DNA of 64,000 nucleotides from the NCBI GenBank assembly GCA_022432975.1, contig CM039502.1, positions 17,865,453 to 17,929,452 on the forward strand, read 5' to 3'. The translations under genes and the position numbers were made by a program. The DNA is from Begonia masoniana. Lineage: Eukaryota > Streptophyta > Magnoliopsida > Cucurbitales > Begoniaceae. Position 1 is the first letter of the stretch, and each line of letters begins with the position of its first letter. Below are positions 12,601 through 24,858 of this stretch, one piece after another. Under the pieces are notes generated by a model. The model was given only the letters and a program-made list of their open reading frames with translations. It made no database searches and had not been told where the DNA came from.

Positions 12601-12924
12601 TTTAAGGTTGTGGGTTAGAAATAATTTTGTTTATATATTTCTTAAAAAGTATCATTAATATAGTAACGACTTTATTGATGCAGTCCATCGACGAGACCAT
12701 TCACGTGACAAGCGATGGAAAGGTAAGCAAAAAATTGTTTTCATTCCACTTGTCGATGAAATGTGTAACGATATTTATGTCTTTTGATTGATCAGAGGAC
12801 GGCGATGGTCCGACCATGCAAATGGAATGGAGTGAAAAGAGCTTGTTATCTATTTGCCAGGAAGTTTTACCCTGAAACCCAAGATCGACTTCTCCAAATT
12901 TTTGCCAATTATTCAGAACTTTAG
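9647..12924 (+). CDS. Core-2/I-branching beta-1,6-N-acetylglucosaminyltransferase-like protein (GT14, BC10-type)
   Basis: This is a predicted Golgi type II membrane glycosyltransferase of the plant GT14/DUF266 group (related to rice BC10). Exons: 9647-10024, 10175-10273, 10928-11028, 11123-11194, 11290-11380, 11636-11716, 12119-12178, 12263-12385, 12684-12722 and 12796-12924; all are GT-AG and in phase. They give 390 aa. A short basic cytosolic N-terminus precedes one membrane anchor at about residues 30-49 (IWIVVSIAVVSLFLIGAYVY). The catalytic domain carries KIAFMFLIPSTLPLEKLWEKF, FSIYVHSS, FVLLSESCVPLHSFNYVY, DPGPHGNGRY, QWFSMKRQHA, CYADEHYFPT and NWSVTHVDWSEGKWHP, all family blocks. The start is the ATG at 9647; a leader exon near 8.8-9.03 kb is joined through an intron ending with TTGTTGTGCAG at about 9601. 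The acceptor substrate in plants is not established. Confidence 0.93.
10499..10522. repeat. (TA)n microsatellite in GT14 intron 2
   Basis: There are about eleven uninterrupted TA units inside an intron. This is a simple sequence repeat and a likely polymorphic marker, with no gene function implied. Confidence 0.9.
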
Positions 12925-15437
12925 CCTATTCTTCCCCTTGACACTTGCATTGTTAAACGCATTGCTCGTATTCTATTGCTCTAGACTCTAGTGTGACGCC
13001 CTCCACATGTTTGAGGCGTCTCCCTGGCCCGTTGAGTTGAGTCGAGTCTAAGTCGAAGAAATATTTCCACGGTTGAGCACCCTCTTCTGCACATGTAAAT
13101 TAATCAAGTCTTTCTACCTCTTTCTTAGTTATATATTTTTATTGGTAATTAAATACGGAGTAATGTGTAACGACTCCAAAAAAATTTATTTGTATTTTTC
13201 CTCAATTTAAAACTTTAAAATTTTTTCCAAATCGATTTATAAATTAGATTAAATTGGATCGTTATAAAATTTTAATTTTTTTAATTCAAAATTGTTAAAA
13301 ATAGTATAAATCATTTATTAAGTGAAATTTTTGAAATTACTATTAATAAATGTTTAGAAAATTAAATACTAAACAATTATTAAATAAAATTTCATTTATA
13401 AATTTTAAAATAATAATATATTTAATAAAAATTCAATAGTTGATGAAATAAATTATTAAAACTGAAAACTAAAATTAAATGCAACTAAATATAAAATATT
13501 CTTTTAAAACGATATAAAATCTTAACTTTAATTTTTTATTCAAAACCAACGAACATCCTCCTCCGTATGATCGCTTGCCTCTGGCAAATTCTTGATCAGC
13601 GTCATTTCTTCTTCAGATTAAAATTCACCTACATCACAAAACTAATGCATGAGATAAACTCAGTAAGTAAAAACACGTATATTTTACTTTAATTGCATAC
13701 ATTACCCAATCTCATGTTTTAAAAGTTACATACTCAATAAAACTCATTTTTCAATCTTTATCATGTGTTCAGGCTTTCAGAAAACTAGTGGTTTCTTACC
13801 CTCATAAAGTTTTATCAGATATCTCAATAATCATGCGTTCAGGCTTTCATTAGCTATCTCATGCATTTAGGCTCTCATTAGCATCTCATGAGTTCCGTCA
13901 ATTCCATTCGTTTTCATGCATTTTATATTCGCAGACATTATGTTATATCATTTTTTATCATTCTATATTCCTATGTTAATATCTATACATGCGTGTCTAA
14001 ATAATAATATAATTGAATAATAAAATACTTAAAAAAAATTAATTTAATATATGTTTCGTGTTGTAGGGTCTACGGTCAAAACATTTAAAACCTAGTATTT
14101 TACTTACCTGGATTTCAAGAGAGATAGAGAATAGAGTTTTAAGTATTTTTTCTGAGCGTTGGATAGATCTTCTTTATCTAAAAATTAGAGATATTTAAAT
14201 TTTATTCCAAAACAATCATTTTTTAAAATAATTAGGGTATGGATTTTTTATCAATAAAAGCCTAGCGTTGGATTTTTGAATCAATTTGAGCGTTCTTAAC
14301 GATCCAAAAAATATATGATTTGATAGAAATGAGTTATAGGTCAATCAGACCGATTTGGTCAACATGGTTGATTCGGGCTGAGCTTTTAACAGAAACCTAG
14401 TTCGGTTAACTGGTGGTCCAGTTCTGAACTTGATGTTTGATTCGGTTTAGAATAAACTTTCTAAAGCCAATCCTCTTTCCTTCTTCTCCTTCGTGCGAGT
14501 GTCTAAGAGAGAGAGTACGTAAGAGGGAGTGACAGAGCGAGAGAGACGGAGAGCGAGAGAGAGACGCTTATGCCATTGGTGTTTGTCGACAGAGACGGAG
14601 AGAAATTTGTCTACATGATTAGGGTTCGACCAAGGGAGAGACTTCTGTCGACGAAGTTGCTGAGGCACAGACGAAGTTTTCCTCGGAGGATCTTGCGGTG
14701 GACGGAGTGAACTTCAGTGGCCAAATGTCAGGTGCAGCAGTTCTGCGAGATAAGGTTTTCTCATAATTCTTCTCTAGTTATTGATTCTCTAAGCCCTAAA
14801 AAATCCTTTAGGCTTAGAAAAATCGTAGTGAGTTGTGGAGATTTCCTTTCACTTAGCTCCTAATTTAGTAGGGGAACTCCTCCAGTTCTTTCTATAGAAG
14901 GAGGAGCACGAATCTTATCCCATTGGTGGTCAAATTTGTTGACCGATTAGGAAAGTTTCTTTAATGATAAATTTTCAAACGTTTGCAGAATAATATCTTG
15001 AAAGTAGAGCTAGATTATTTCATTAGGTGAGATTAAGAAAGGAATTGATTTGATTGATTGCAAATTAGGGTTAGATTTGATTAATTTGTAGAAATTGAAT
15101 TCATAATATGAGAATAAAATTTTGGTATGTTAAGTAGTGTTATGTTTATTCTATTTCTTAATTCTTATCTTTAGTAATTATGAGTGTAATTAATAGTCAT
15201 CCAATTAAAGATTACCAAGTCAGATGTTAAGAATTGAAAGTAAAAATAAAAGGTAAATACATCTTTAGTCTTGAATAAGGAGCATTACGCTAGTCTCAGT
15301 AATTAATTTCAAATTCTTGTTTTTTTAAAACTATGTACATAATATGTTAATTTACACATAGAACGTACATTGTGCCTATATGAAACAAGTAACTTGACAA
15401 TAATTGATTTAATTAATATAATAATAATAATTGATTT
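12925..15437. other. intergenic region, 3' flank of GT14 plus degenerate TE-like DNA
   Basis: No gene is supported. 13.16-13.55 kb is AT-rich. About 13.56-14.1 kb has the look of a decayed LTR-retroelement end. At about 13826-13890 there are tandem, imperfect ~30-bp units built on ATGCgTTcAGGCTtTCAT followed by TAGC. About 14.46-14.60 kb is GA-rich. I see no complete element, terminal repeats or target duplication here. Confidence 0.4.
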
Positions 15438-16320
15438 AAAAAACCTTAAGGTTTTGGTTTTTTTTAAAAAAAACCTTAAGTTTTACTGTTCAACGAAAAA
15501 AACCTCCAGGTTTCGAAAATAGGCGAAAAAAACCTTCTAGTCCGGACTGGGCATCGGCCTGTACGGAGAGGTCGGCCGATCCAATTGGACCGGCCGGCCT
15601 CCCTTTTTTTTTTACTAAATAAAATGTTAATTTAAAATAAATATCAAACGATATTCAATTTACTTGAAATTTTTACCACATGTTTATCACATTATGGGAA
15701 GATCATGTGAAAAGTTTCGTGATTTTCTAACACTTGTACGATTTATTATAATTTTAGTTAATTCTTTTATAAAACCGTTATAATAAAACGTACAAGTGTT
15801 ACAAAATTACGAAAATTCTCAGATTATCTTCCCATGATGTGGCGAACATGTGGTAAAAATTTCAAGTAAATTGAATATCGTTTGATATTTGTTTAAAATT
15901 TATAAATTAATTTTAAAAAAATAATAAACGATATTCAATTTACTTGAATTAATTTTAAACATATATCAAACGATATTCAATTTACTTGAAATTTTTACCA
16001 CATGTTCGCCACATCATGGGAAGATAATCTGAGAATTTTCGTAATTTTGTAACACTTGTACGTTTTATTATAACGGTTTTATAAAAGAATTAACTAAAAT
16101 TATAATAAATCGTACAAGTGTTAGAAAATCACGAAACTTTTCACATGATCTTCCCATAATGTGGTAAACATGTGGTAAAAATTTAAAGTAAATTGAATAT
16201 CGTTTGATATTTATTTTAAATTAACATTTTATTTAGTAAAAAAAAAAGGAGGCCGGCCGGTCCGATGCCCAGTCCGGACTAGAAGGTTTTTTTCGCTTTA
16301 AGGTTTTTTTTTAAAAAAAC
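15438..16320. mobile_element. fold-back element copy A (near-perfect palindrome with G+C-rich ends)
   Basis: The ends are complementary. The left edge has AAAACCTTCTAGTCCGGACT, then GGCCGGCCTCC and a T-tract; the right edge has the complement in reverse order (GGAGGCCGGCC, then AGTCCGGACTAGAAGG). The right end lacks about 30 bp that is present on the left. Inside, 15600-15900 and about 15955-16250 are almost exact reverse complements (centre about 15925). Each arm is itself an imperfect palindrome centred on AATTTTAGTTAATT, with ACACTTGTACG and CGTACAAGTGT flanking the centre. No transposase or ORF is present. Type: non-autonomous fold-back/TIR element, superfamily undetermined. Confidence 0.8.
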
Positions 16321-16364
16321 CCTATAATAAATTATAAATAATTAATATATGGGTTTTTAAAAAA

Positions 16365-17331
16365 AAAAAACCTTAAAGTTAAGGTTTTTAAAAAAAAAAC
16401 CTTAACTTTTACTGTTCAACGAAAAAAACCCTCAAGTTTCAAAAATAGGTGAAAAAAACCTTCTAGTCCGGACTAGGTACTGACCTGCACAGAGAGGCTG
16501 GCCTGTCCAATTGGACAGGCCGGCCTCCCTTTTTTTTTTTCGCTAAATGACAAATTGATTTTAAAAAAATACCAAACGATATTCAATTTACTTGAAATTT
16601 TTACCATATGTTCATCACATTGTGAGAAGATAGTGTGAATAGTTTCGTGATTTTATAACACTTGTACGATTTATTATAAGTTTAGTTAATTATTTTATAA
16701 AATAATTATAATAAATCGTACAAGTGTTAGACAATCACGAAAATATTCACACTATCTTCTCACAATGTAATGAACATGTGATAAAAAGTTCAAATAAATT
16801 GAATATCGTTTGATATTTTTTTAAAATTAATTCAAGTAAATTAAATATCGTTTGATATTTTTTTAAAATTAATTTATAAATTTAAAAAAAATACCAAATG
16901 TTATTAAATTTAGTTGTAATTTTTACTACATGCTCACCATATTATGAGAAGATAATTAGAGATTTTTCGTAATTTTCTAACACTTGTACGATTTATTATA
17001 ATTGTTTTATAAAATAAATAACTAAACTTATAATAAATCGTACAAGTGTTATAAAATCACGAAAATATTCACACTATTTTCTTACAATGTAATGAACATG
17101 TGGTAAAAATTTCAACTAAATTGAATATTGTTTGATATTTTTTTAAAATCAATTTGTTATTTAGCGAAAAAAAAAGGGGGAGGCCGACCTGTCCAATTGG
17201 ACAGGCCGGCCTCTCTGTACAGGCCAGTACCCAGTCCGGACTAGAATGTTTTTTTCGCCTATTTCCAAAACTTGAGGGTTTTTTTCGTTGAACAGTAAAA
17301 ATTAAGGTTTTTTTTTAAAAAAAACCCTTAA
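16365..17331. mobile_element. fold-back element copy B (same family as A, tandem neighbour)
   Basis: This second element lies directly after copy A. Left end: ACTGTTCAACGAAAAAAACC, then CTAGTCCGGACTAGG and the palindrome GGCCTGTCCAATTGGACAGG followed by CC. The right end, near 17160-17310, is its reverse complement and closes with GTTGAACAGT. Internally there are two hairpin units, about 16570-16840 and 16885-17145. Each is palindromic, with ACACTTGTACGATTTATTAT and its complement. B differs from A by many substitutions and by complete ends on both sides, so it is not a recent copy of A. No coding capacity. Confidence 0.8.
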
Positions 17332-17706
17332 TTTATTATGATAATTGTATTATTTTAGAATAATATAATAAGAGAGGGAATGAAATATTATTAAAAAAAT
17401 AATTAATTTTTAAAAAATAAAACAAAAGGATTCTCGATAACCGGCTCAAGTTGCAGAGCCTCACCTACAGCTGGAGAGCAGCAGATGAATGTATGGTGGT
17501 CGTACGACCAATTAAGCGACGGTCAGAATCAGTTTTCCAGATTCACAATCAATCGAGACCGTCCATTAAAATTTACTTTTGGATAAAAGGGCGGGAAATG
17601 AGAACCTCGCGTGTTAGTGCAACGGTCACGTATTCACGCAGGCGACGGGGAGAGTGAGGGAGGCGACGGATTGCTGTTAAGGGAAGAAGAAATATTAGGG
17701 TTTTCC

Positions 17707-20700
17707 ATGGCACCTAAGAAGCGAAGTGCAACTCAGCCAGAAGAAGACTCTGCCAAGCCTGTTGAGTCTTTTTCTAGGGTGACTCGGAGCTCCACTAGGC
17801 GAGTGGATAAGTTGAACTCTGTCTCTGCTAACTTGCCTGACGAGTTGCCTAAGAGGAAAAAGGCGAAAACTGAGCCGAAGGAGAAGGAGAAGGAGAATGG
17901 GAAGTTGACGAAGAAGGGAAAGTCCGGCAAGGTTGTCGAAGCTGAGGTCGCAAAGAAAGAAGATTCGGAAAACGTTGGTGAGGTGACGAACAAGAGGATC
18001 TTTGTGATTGAGTACTGGTTAGTTTTTTCTGCGATATCTCGTCTCTTTTTACCTAATCCAATCCAGAAATGGCAGTGCTTTATTCGTTCTCAGCAGAAAA
18101 AGGAGGCGAATTATTGTTTAGGTTTTTTGTGTCAAGGTCATAAATTTCTTTGATATTATCCTTGTTGATTGCACTGATACAATTTTCCCGTTTTGATACC
18201 TTCATAGTGGAGGATTGGTTCCGGGCATAGGGAGTATTTATTTTCGAAGTTTTGATTGATCCATTGTTATTTTCTATTTCTGTTTACTTGTTCAACTACA
18301 TACAGAATGGACAGACTTTGAGATCTGACGAAGAGGCAGTGAAGTGGGAAATCATAAAAGGAGCCCATGCCTTTCTTGGGATGAACATTTGGACTTGCTG
18401 ATGTCCTAAAAATCTAAGCTTTAGGATAGAAAGCGAACAATGTATAATAACCATACTGTAAGGGGACCTCATAATACAAAAAATGAGCCTTGTGCTTGGA
18501 AAACAATAAAATTGGAATTGGCAATGGAGGGTTGTACTGGTTTTCTCTTTAGTGCTGTATTAAATTGCCGCCAATAAGCACAAGCTTTCGGGCAATGAAG
18601 CTGCGGTAAAAGTTTTAAGCTGAGACATGAACCTACCTCTTACAAATTATTTACTTTTAGCTGTGTCATATCAGTAACTCCATGATGCGGATATACATTT
18701 TTTATATGCTTCATTTGTTTATTTTTTCAATAATCTATTGGTCATTTATTTTCCAACATGTTGATTTACTTTCCCATACACGGCTCAAATCACCTCTAAC
18801 ATCAGTGACTAGTATCTTTAAATGATATAGTTCCACTTTTTAATGTAGCAAGCAGTGCCGCTCCTTCCTGACAAGGGCTGTCCAGGTGAAAGAGGGTCTA
18901 GAGAAAGGAGTTAATGGTATTACAGTGCTGATGAATCCTGAGAAGGTTTGTGTTATAGTTATAATAGTTAGGTGGTTTAAATTTTCTTATAAATAGAGTT
19001 ATATCATTTCTTTTCATTTATCCTGCCAAAAGCAAAGATAATCGATTTGGAGATCTCTCTAACAAAGCAAGTGATTTTGATTAAGCACTCCGTTGCATGT
19101 AAAGTTTTAGAAAGATGATTGGAAATCCTCTGGCCGAAGTGCAAAAGGTCTTTTATAGGGAACATCAGACAGGATCTTTTTCTTTTTCTGTTAATATCAA
19201 TATATTTTTGTCACAAAAGTCAAAAACTACAATTATAGCAAAGGTATATATATTGAATCCTTGTTTGTTGGTTGGTGGAATCAAGTGTATGCATAAAGGA
19301 GAAGTTAAATCTGATAAGTTAAGCTATCTTTAGGGTAAGTATATTGAAACGAACTCCGTGACCAGTTTAATTATTCTTCTAATGCATTTGATCGGTATTA
19401 AAACACAAGTCACATAAAAACACAAGTCCTCTCTAGAGAAATTTTCACACATCTTTCCTACCATAAAACAAATGTTATTTCATATACAAGCCAATACTAA
19501 AATAGGTATTCGCCATTATAATGATGGTTACAACTTCCTGTCACCGCAACACTCAACTCTGGCGCTCAGCACAATGGCCCATTGTTTTCAGCGCCAACCT
19601 TGGCTCTTCCTTATTTTCTTGACCTCCTCTAACACTTGACTCTTTTTCTCTCCTTGCATAAATATTTGGAGGCTTATCAGAACCATTGTTTTGACATCCA
19701 TATGACTATGTTCTCACCATCCAAAATTGCATAAGAAAAAATTTTCAGCTGCATTTGGGAGTTCTTACTGCATCTTTTCTTTATTCTACAGCCAAGAAAG
19801 GGTTGCTTTGAAATTCGGTATGAAGGTGGTGAGAAGTTTGTCAGTCTTCTGGTAAGTGCTTACATTTTATGTATTTCCCTTAAGAAGTAGAACTTTACTT
19901 TTTTACGTTAGTTAGTGATAAAAAGTAATTGAACTTCACATTTGAAAATTGTGATGATAAGTTAGTAATCTCGTTTCACTGATCTTGCATTCAGCAAAAT
20001 ATAAAGGAGAGAAAAAAGTTCAATGCTCTTTCAAGATGCTATGTTTTAACTGTTACTATTTTTATTATTATATAAAATGTTCGAAGTCCTGTTATAGATG
20101 GATAACTTTACGGCTTCTGATTAGCATTATACGATTATACCTGCAAATGATCTGTGGTCATTTGCATGAAGGTTAGCCATTCTGATCAGCACTCCAGAGG
20201 TTGAAGACATTAATTGGCTACATATCTTTTACAAATCTTACTTTGAAACCGTTAATTAGCTACGTATCTTTATGAGGAAAAAAGATTGAAGTATATCCTT
20301 ATTAAGTTGGGTGGTAGGGCAATGCTCATGATCGACTTGATTATTTTGAGGTGACCGATTCCAGACTAGAGCATTTAATATATGTAGACCAAATGTTTGG
20401 ACGCGGAGGCAAACATATTGGAAAAATCATCCATAATGCATCTTCTTAATTCATGTATTTCAACAGTAGAAATCTCAATCATATCTAATCATATTGTTGC
20501 GTGATGGATGAATAGTCGAACGGAATATAAAATTACATACAAGAACAGCCACGAATCTAGAGGAAACTCTAGAATCGAAAACCACAACTCCGTGCAGAAC
20601 TCGAAATATTCTCAATAAAAGAGTGAGAAACATTCTTTTATAATAGATGATTGATAATTCATATTCTCTTCATTTTACCTTTCATCCACTGTATATATTC

Positions 20701-21113
20701 TCTTGCACGGTTACACAACTTTCACCACCTACGAACTCCACTCCACTCTTGTGCTACTAACCAATTTTACCCCCATTGATGCTTAATATGGATTCATCAT
20801 GTAATTACAATTGTGCTCCAATAATTCTCCTCACCTCACTTTCTATCACATATCAACTGGAGATCCATGTTGAATCTCATAGAACTCTGCCTTTTATCAC
20901 CATGTGGCGCTTTATCAAACTTTTGTTTTTTCCTTTTCTTGTCATCAGTTGAATAATACTATCTCGAGGTTGATTTTTTGGAATGTGTGGTGCTATGAAT
21001 GAGGTGAAAAAGTTCATTTTTTTTTTTAGGAGATGAAGCGACCATTTACCCCGATGAAGAATCTAGACATGGAGAAAGTCATTTCGGAAATTATTGAGAA
21101 GATCAAAGGATGA
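17707..21113 (+). CDS. selenoprotein H-like protein with CxxC (Cys form)
   Basis: This is a plant homologue of animal selenoprotein H, a nuclear, basic, thioredoxin-fold redox protein. Exons: 17707-18017, 18849-18945, 19792-19851 and 21030-21113, in phase, giving 183 aa. The N-terminal ~90 residues are Lys/Glu/Ser-rich with basic nuclear-localisation-like clusters (PKRKKAKTEPKEKEK). The folded domain starts KRIFVIEYCKQCRSFLTRA; CKQC sits where animal SelH has CxxU. It continues VLMNPEKPRKGCFEIRYEGG and MKRPFTPMKNLDMEKVISEI and ends in KIKG. Intron 1 splits the first Cys codon (TG|C). No SECIS element is needed, because all Cys are encoded normally. The start at 17707 follows TTCC and gives the family-like MAPKKRSA opening; an upstream in-frame extension exists but looks like leader. 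Confidence 0.88.
20440..20900. other. possible decayed solo-LTR in intron 3 of the SelH-like gene
   Basis: This stretch of the 1.2-kb third intron has a leader-like text (TGTTGCGTGATGG near 20495, CTCTGC near 20880) unlike the surrounding AT-rich intron. It resembles an LTR in style. I could not match ends or a target duplication, so this is only a suggestion. Confidence 0.2.
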
Positions 21114-22960
21114 TCATAATCTCGGAGTTGTATCTTGTGTGATCTTTTTTGTTGTGGTTTGCTTGTAGCTAACCAAAATTAGGCATCTAGGTGGTAGAAA
21201 GTTGACTATTGATGCATGATGATTGATGATTGATGATTTTGTGCGTTTGTCTCTTCTATTGACGATAGTGTATAGAGATAGAGTTACTATCTGGAGATAG
21301 TCATTCTGGATTTTATTGAAGGGCTTAAACGATTGGAGCCATTGACGCATAGCAATGCCCTGTTGAGTCAGTGGATATGACTGACATCTATTGCTATTAT
21401 GCATCTTTCCTTCATCTGTTTATGCATCTGGTTGGTTATTGAGCTCTCTTCCAGTTTTTGAAGTTGGATTGGCTATGAGCAAAGTGAATATTACTGATTA
21501 AACAGGTTTTTTGAGGCGACCCATTATAAGCTCACTCAATTCAAGCATTTTCATTGCGTCACGCCCATGTGTTGTCGTGACTCATGAATTAGTTTGGCTA
21601 AAATGGTGAAGCATGAAATATTGCAAATGAGTAATCTTAAGTTAATTAGTTAATTGTTACATTAATTAATAAGAGACACGTAAGCGTTGCGTCAATAGAT
21701 AAAACTAGAAGTTCAAATTTAACATTACTCGTGCGATGGATGCGGGCACAAAGGGTCATTGTCAATTTGATTGATTTCAGGCAAGGAAGAAGTAAAAAAG
21801 ACCGTTCTCTCCAAAGGCATTGGTGGTCTACACATTCTGCAATGGAGGCATTACATTAAGAGGACCACATTTCTGACTAATTACTCAATTTTAAACTATG
21901 ATTGTGTTAATATATGCGTATGAGAATTAATTTCCTAGTCCATTGCTTTTTAGTCTTAGAAAAATATCCTCTAAAAAGTTACACGCAAATGATAGATTTG
22001 ACAGGATGTTGATTGTCTTCCTCCCTTACAAATGTTCATGCATACAGGACCATATGGCCACGTGATGGCATGTGATTATCATAAAAGACCCTTTTTAAGA
22101 AGTTGTAGCCAATTTCTCTCGCAAAAAAAAAGAAACAATTGTGCAAATTCAGTGGTCCTGCTCACAAGAGCTAAATTACAAGTCATTTTGTTCTTATCAA
22201 TTATTAAGGAAATATAAGCTTTCCCCATTTAGTCTCTTTGATCGTGACCGTATATATGTTAAAATGACAAAGAAAAATGTTTTCGGGTCGACCGTTCCCC
22301 GAATTGTCTCGGGTCTCTTTTGGATCATGATATATATAGCTAAAATTATGATTTTTAACGCTTTTGGCTTACATTGTAACCATTTTAATCAAGGGTTTTA
22401 CTTCAATCTTTCAGCTGAATTTTGGGAAAAGCTGTGGCCGTTGATCTAAACTTTTATCTGCCGACAGTACTTGAACTAGAGCAGTTTCTTTAGGAGCTGG
22501 AAAGCATACAAAGAATTGACTGTTTAGTGCATTGAACAGTGTTTTTAGGGCCAGGGAAAACGTACTGGGAAACCAAACTATTACAAACAATATAATCAAA
22601 CAACAGAATTGAACACAGCGAATAAGAATATCTTTTTAAGGTTTCAGTTTGTCTGCACTGACAGAAAAAAGGAATTTTCAGTTACCAAAATCTGTGTGTA
22701 TGATTTTGAGAAAGTGAATCAGTCACCCATACTCCCTTCACGAGGATATCTTGATTAAAGCAACTCCCTTTTTATAGTTTTCCTTCAGTTTTGCATCAAG
22801 GCCTTACATTTGTTAGTGATATTATTGAGAGAGAGTCCCCATTAAAGATTCTTATTTGCCAACCCCTTTCTATGGTTCTTGTACCTTAAAATTATACCCT
22901 CTAGAGGATCACCATGCCCTTTCTTCAAAAACGCGTAACGCTGTTAGGAATTGTTTGTTT
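21114..22960. other. intergenic region downstream of the SelH-like gene
   Basis: The first ~300 bp are likely 3' UTR. The rest shows no conserved coding frame on either strand, only short open frames with no family resemblance. I see nothing definable. Confidence 0.4.
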
Positions 22961-22969
22961 TGTCCAAAG

Positions 22970-24122
22970 CTCTCGTAGTTTTGGCTTCAAGGTTTAACAC
23001 AAAATGCATCGTATTAGTCTAGAGAGTGATCTCATCAGTCTTTCACCTTGACCACACTCAAACAAAGCATATCGTGTACCCTCTTCTCTAGGCTAGGCCC
23101 TCAGAGTTTATCTTGATCTTGGGTCATTTTGATTTAGAACAGAACGAGATGAACAATCACACCCTCATCTTAGTTAGTCACCTTTTAAGTTGAATTTTGA
23201 CTCTAATACTATTTGTAAAAACTTATTTTATCCACTTTGAGTTGAAATTCACTATTTTTTGTTTTTAGGTATCACCTAAAACCTATCGAACTAATCTAGA
23301 TAAGAATATTACTTATAAATAACTCACCTCAATCACACTTAAGTGCGCGAGATTGTACCCCTTCGTGCTATAAACTACGTTTTTTTAGTTTACCTTGATT
23401 TTTGGGTTATTCTAGCCCATAACAAGATAGATCACCACAATTATTCCCGTCTGACGTGTGATGGTCCATCCATGTGAGGGTTTGTTGGGGTCCAATACAA
23501 AGTGATATCACCACAATCTTACAATGAAAAATTTATAGTCTTTGGTGCTTTTTATATGTAAAATTTTATCTCTAACTACTATAACGCGTTTGAGGATCAA
23601 AATCAAGTGCAAAGTTGTGTATAGCTTGGCTTAAAGCCGACAATATTGTATTACTCGGTGGAACTTGAGTGTTATATTAGTGGTATTAGAACCAAACTAA
23701 AATGTTGTTGACGGTGACGTTCGGCCTCCCCAAGAGGGTGACTATGGTGACCCATACTTGTGAGGTTTTGTTTGGACCTAATGCCAAGTGATGTGGTTAC
23801 AAACTCACATTGGAAATTTGTGATCTTGAGATGCTCTTTATATCTAGCGTTTTATCTTCAACTAACACAACACATTTTTTGGTTAAAACCCAAAAGCAAT
23901 TCTGTGATGGTATCGATCCAAAAATAGATAATATTACACTACAACGACATTTCAGTTTTGTCTTGTATATAATATTTATAAAAACTTATTTAACTAGTAT
24001 AATAATGTCTGTTTTAAGTCAAAGTTTACACGGTTTTGTTTACCGGTTTTATCCTCAAATGTGCTATGTTAGTCTAGTGAGATATCTTATTTATAAATCA
24101 TTCAACTCAATCACACTCAAAC
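22970..24122 (+). repeat. degenerate LTR/TRIM-like repeat block with a tRNA-Met primer-binding-like site
   Basis: Several diverged direct copies are visible. 23210-23345 resembles 23980-24122 (AAAACTTATTT ... TTATAAATAACTCACCTCAATCACAC). 23495-23640 resembles 23785-23935 (AGTGATaTcacCACAAtCTtACA ... GGATCAAAATCAAGTGCAAA against GGTTAAAACCCAAAAGCAA). 23681-23693 (TGGTATTAGAACC) resembles the TGGTATCAGAGC site complementary to initiator tRNA-Met that follows plant LTRs. No gag or pol is seen. A small non-autonomous LTR element (TRIM/LARD relic) fits best; boundaries are approximate. Confidence 0.45.
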
Positions 24123-24368
24123 GTTATAGAGCATTCTTTTGCTTTTGGGTGGGCTATTATTGTTTACTTTGATACTATGTTCTTCTGCCCGAGAAGAGCA
24201 GTCCAACGCACTTTGATTCAGAAACATTGGGACCCATTGTATCAATCTTCAGGCTATTAAAGACATTTACTCATGTCATCATGAATAATCGATTCTGATT
24301 AGCTATTCATCGATAACAGTAGCATTTTCAAAGAATCTTCTTCTCATGTTATCTCCCTCCATAACACT

Positions 24369-24376
24369 TATATAAA
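24369..24376 (+). promoter_or_regulatory. TATA box of the FPF1-like gene
   Basis: TATATAAA is followed by a pyrimidine-rich start region (CTCTCTCTTCTTCTCC) about 25-35 bp downstream. This matches a plant core promoter with transcription beginning near 24400, about 110 bp before the ATG. Confidence 0.7.
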
Positions 24377-24513
24377 CCCCCTCAACTCTCTCTTCTTCTC
24401 CAACAAGTAAGCAATCCTGCTCTAATTGTTCAAGCTTGCATTTCTCAAAAAATAAACATAATCCCCTGAAAGAGAATAGGGAAAAAAGAAGGGAGTTTCA
24501 CTGAAAAAGAAAC

Positions 24514-24858
24514 ATGTCTGGTGTCTGGGTTTTCAAGAACAATGGTGTGATGCAAAGGGTGGAAAACCCTGAGGGGCAGTCCGACGAGGGGAGGCAAATC
24601 GGCAGTGGGTCAAGGAGGAAGATTCTGGTGCACTTGCCGACAGGTCAGACGGTGACGTCTTACGCTTTGCTTGAAAGATTTCTGACTGGATTAGGGTGGG
24701 AGAGATATCACGAAGGCGCTGCAGATTTCTTTCAGTTTCACAAACGTTCCTCCATTGATTTGATCTCCCTTCCACGGGATTTCTCAAGGTTCAGCTCTGT
24801 TCATATGTACGATATCGTCGTCAAAAACCCTAATATGTTTCAAGTTCGGGATATATGA
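24514..24858 (+). CDS. FPF1: flowering-promoting factor 1-like protein
   Basis: A single-exon gene of 114 aa, the usual size for FPF1/FLP proteins, which are small plant proteins that promote flowering and gibberellin-related growth and have no known enzymatic domain. Visible family blocks are [19 protein letters not shown] at the start, [58 protein letters not shown] and [15 protein letters not shown] at the C-terminus. The ATG at 24514 follows AAGAAAC and a TATA-containing promoter. The frame is complete with no defect. The nearest neighbours point away and suggest no operon-like link. Confidence 0.95.
   Translation: MSGVWVFKNNGVMQRVENPEGQSDEGRQIGSGSRRKILVHLPTGQTVTSYALLERFLTGLGWERYHEGAADFFQFHKRSSIDLISLPRDFSRFSSVHMYDIVVKNPNMFQVRDI

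Noticed and set aside
15438..17331. CRISPR-like or satellite array
   Set aside because: The repeats are inverted, long and few, without regular short spacers, and the genome is plant nuclear. A fold-back TE explains them.
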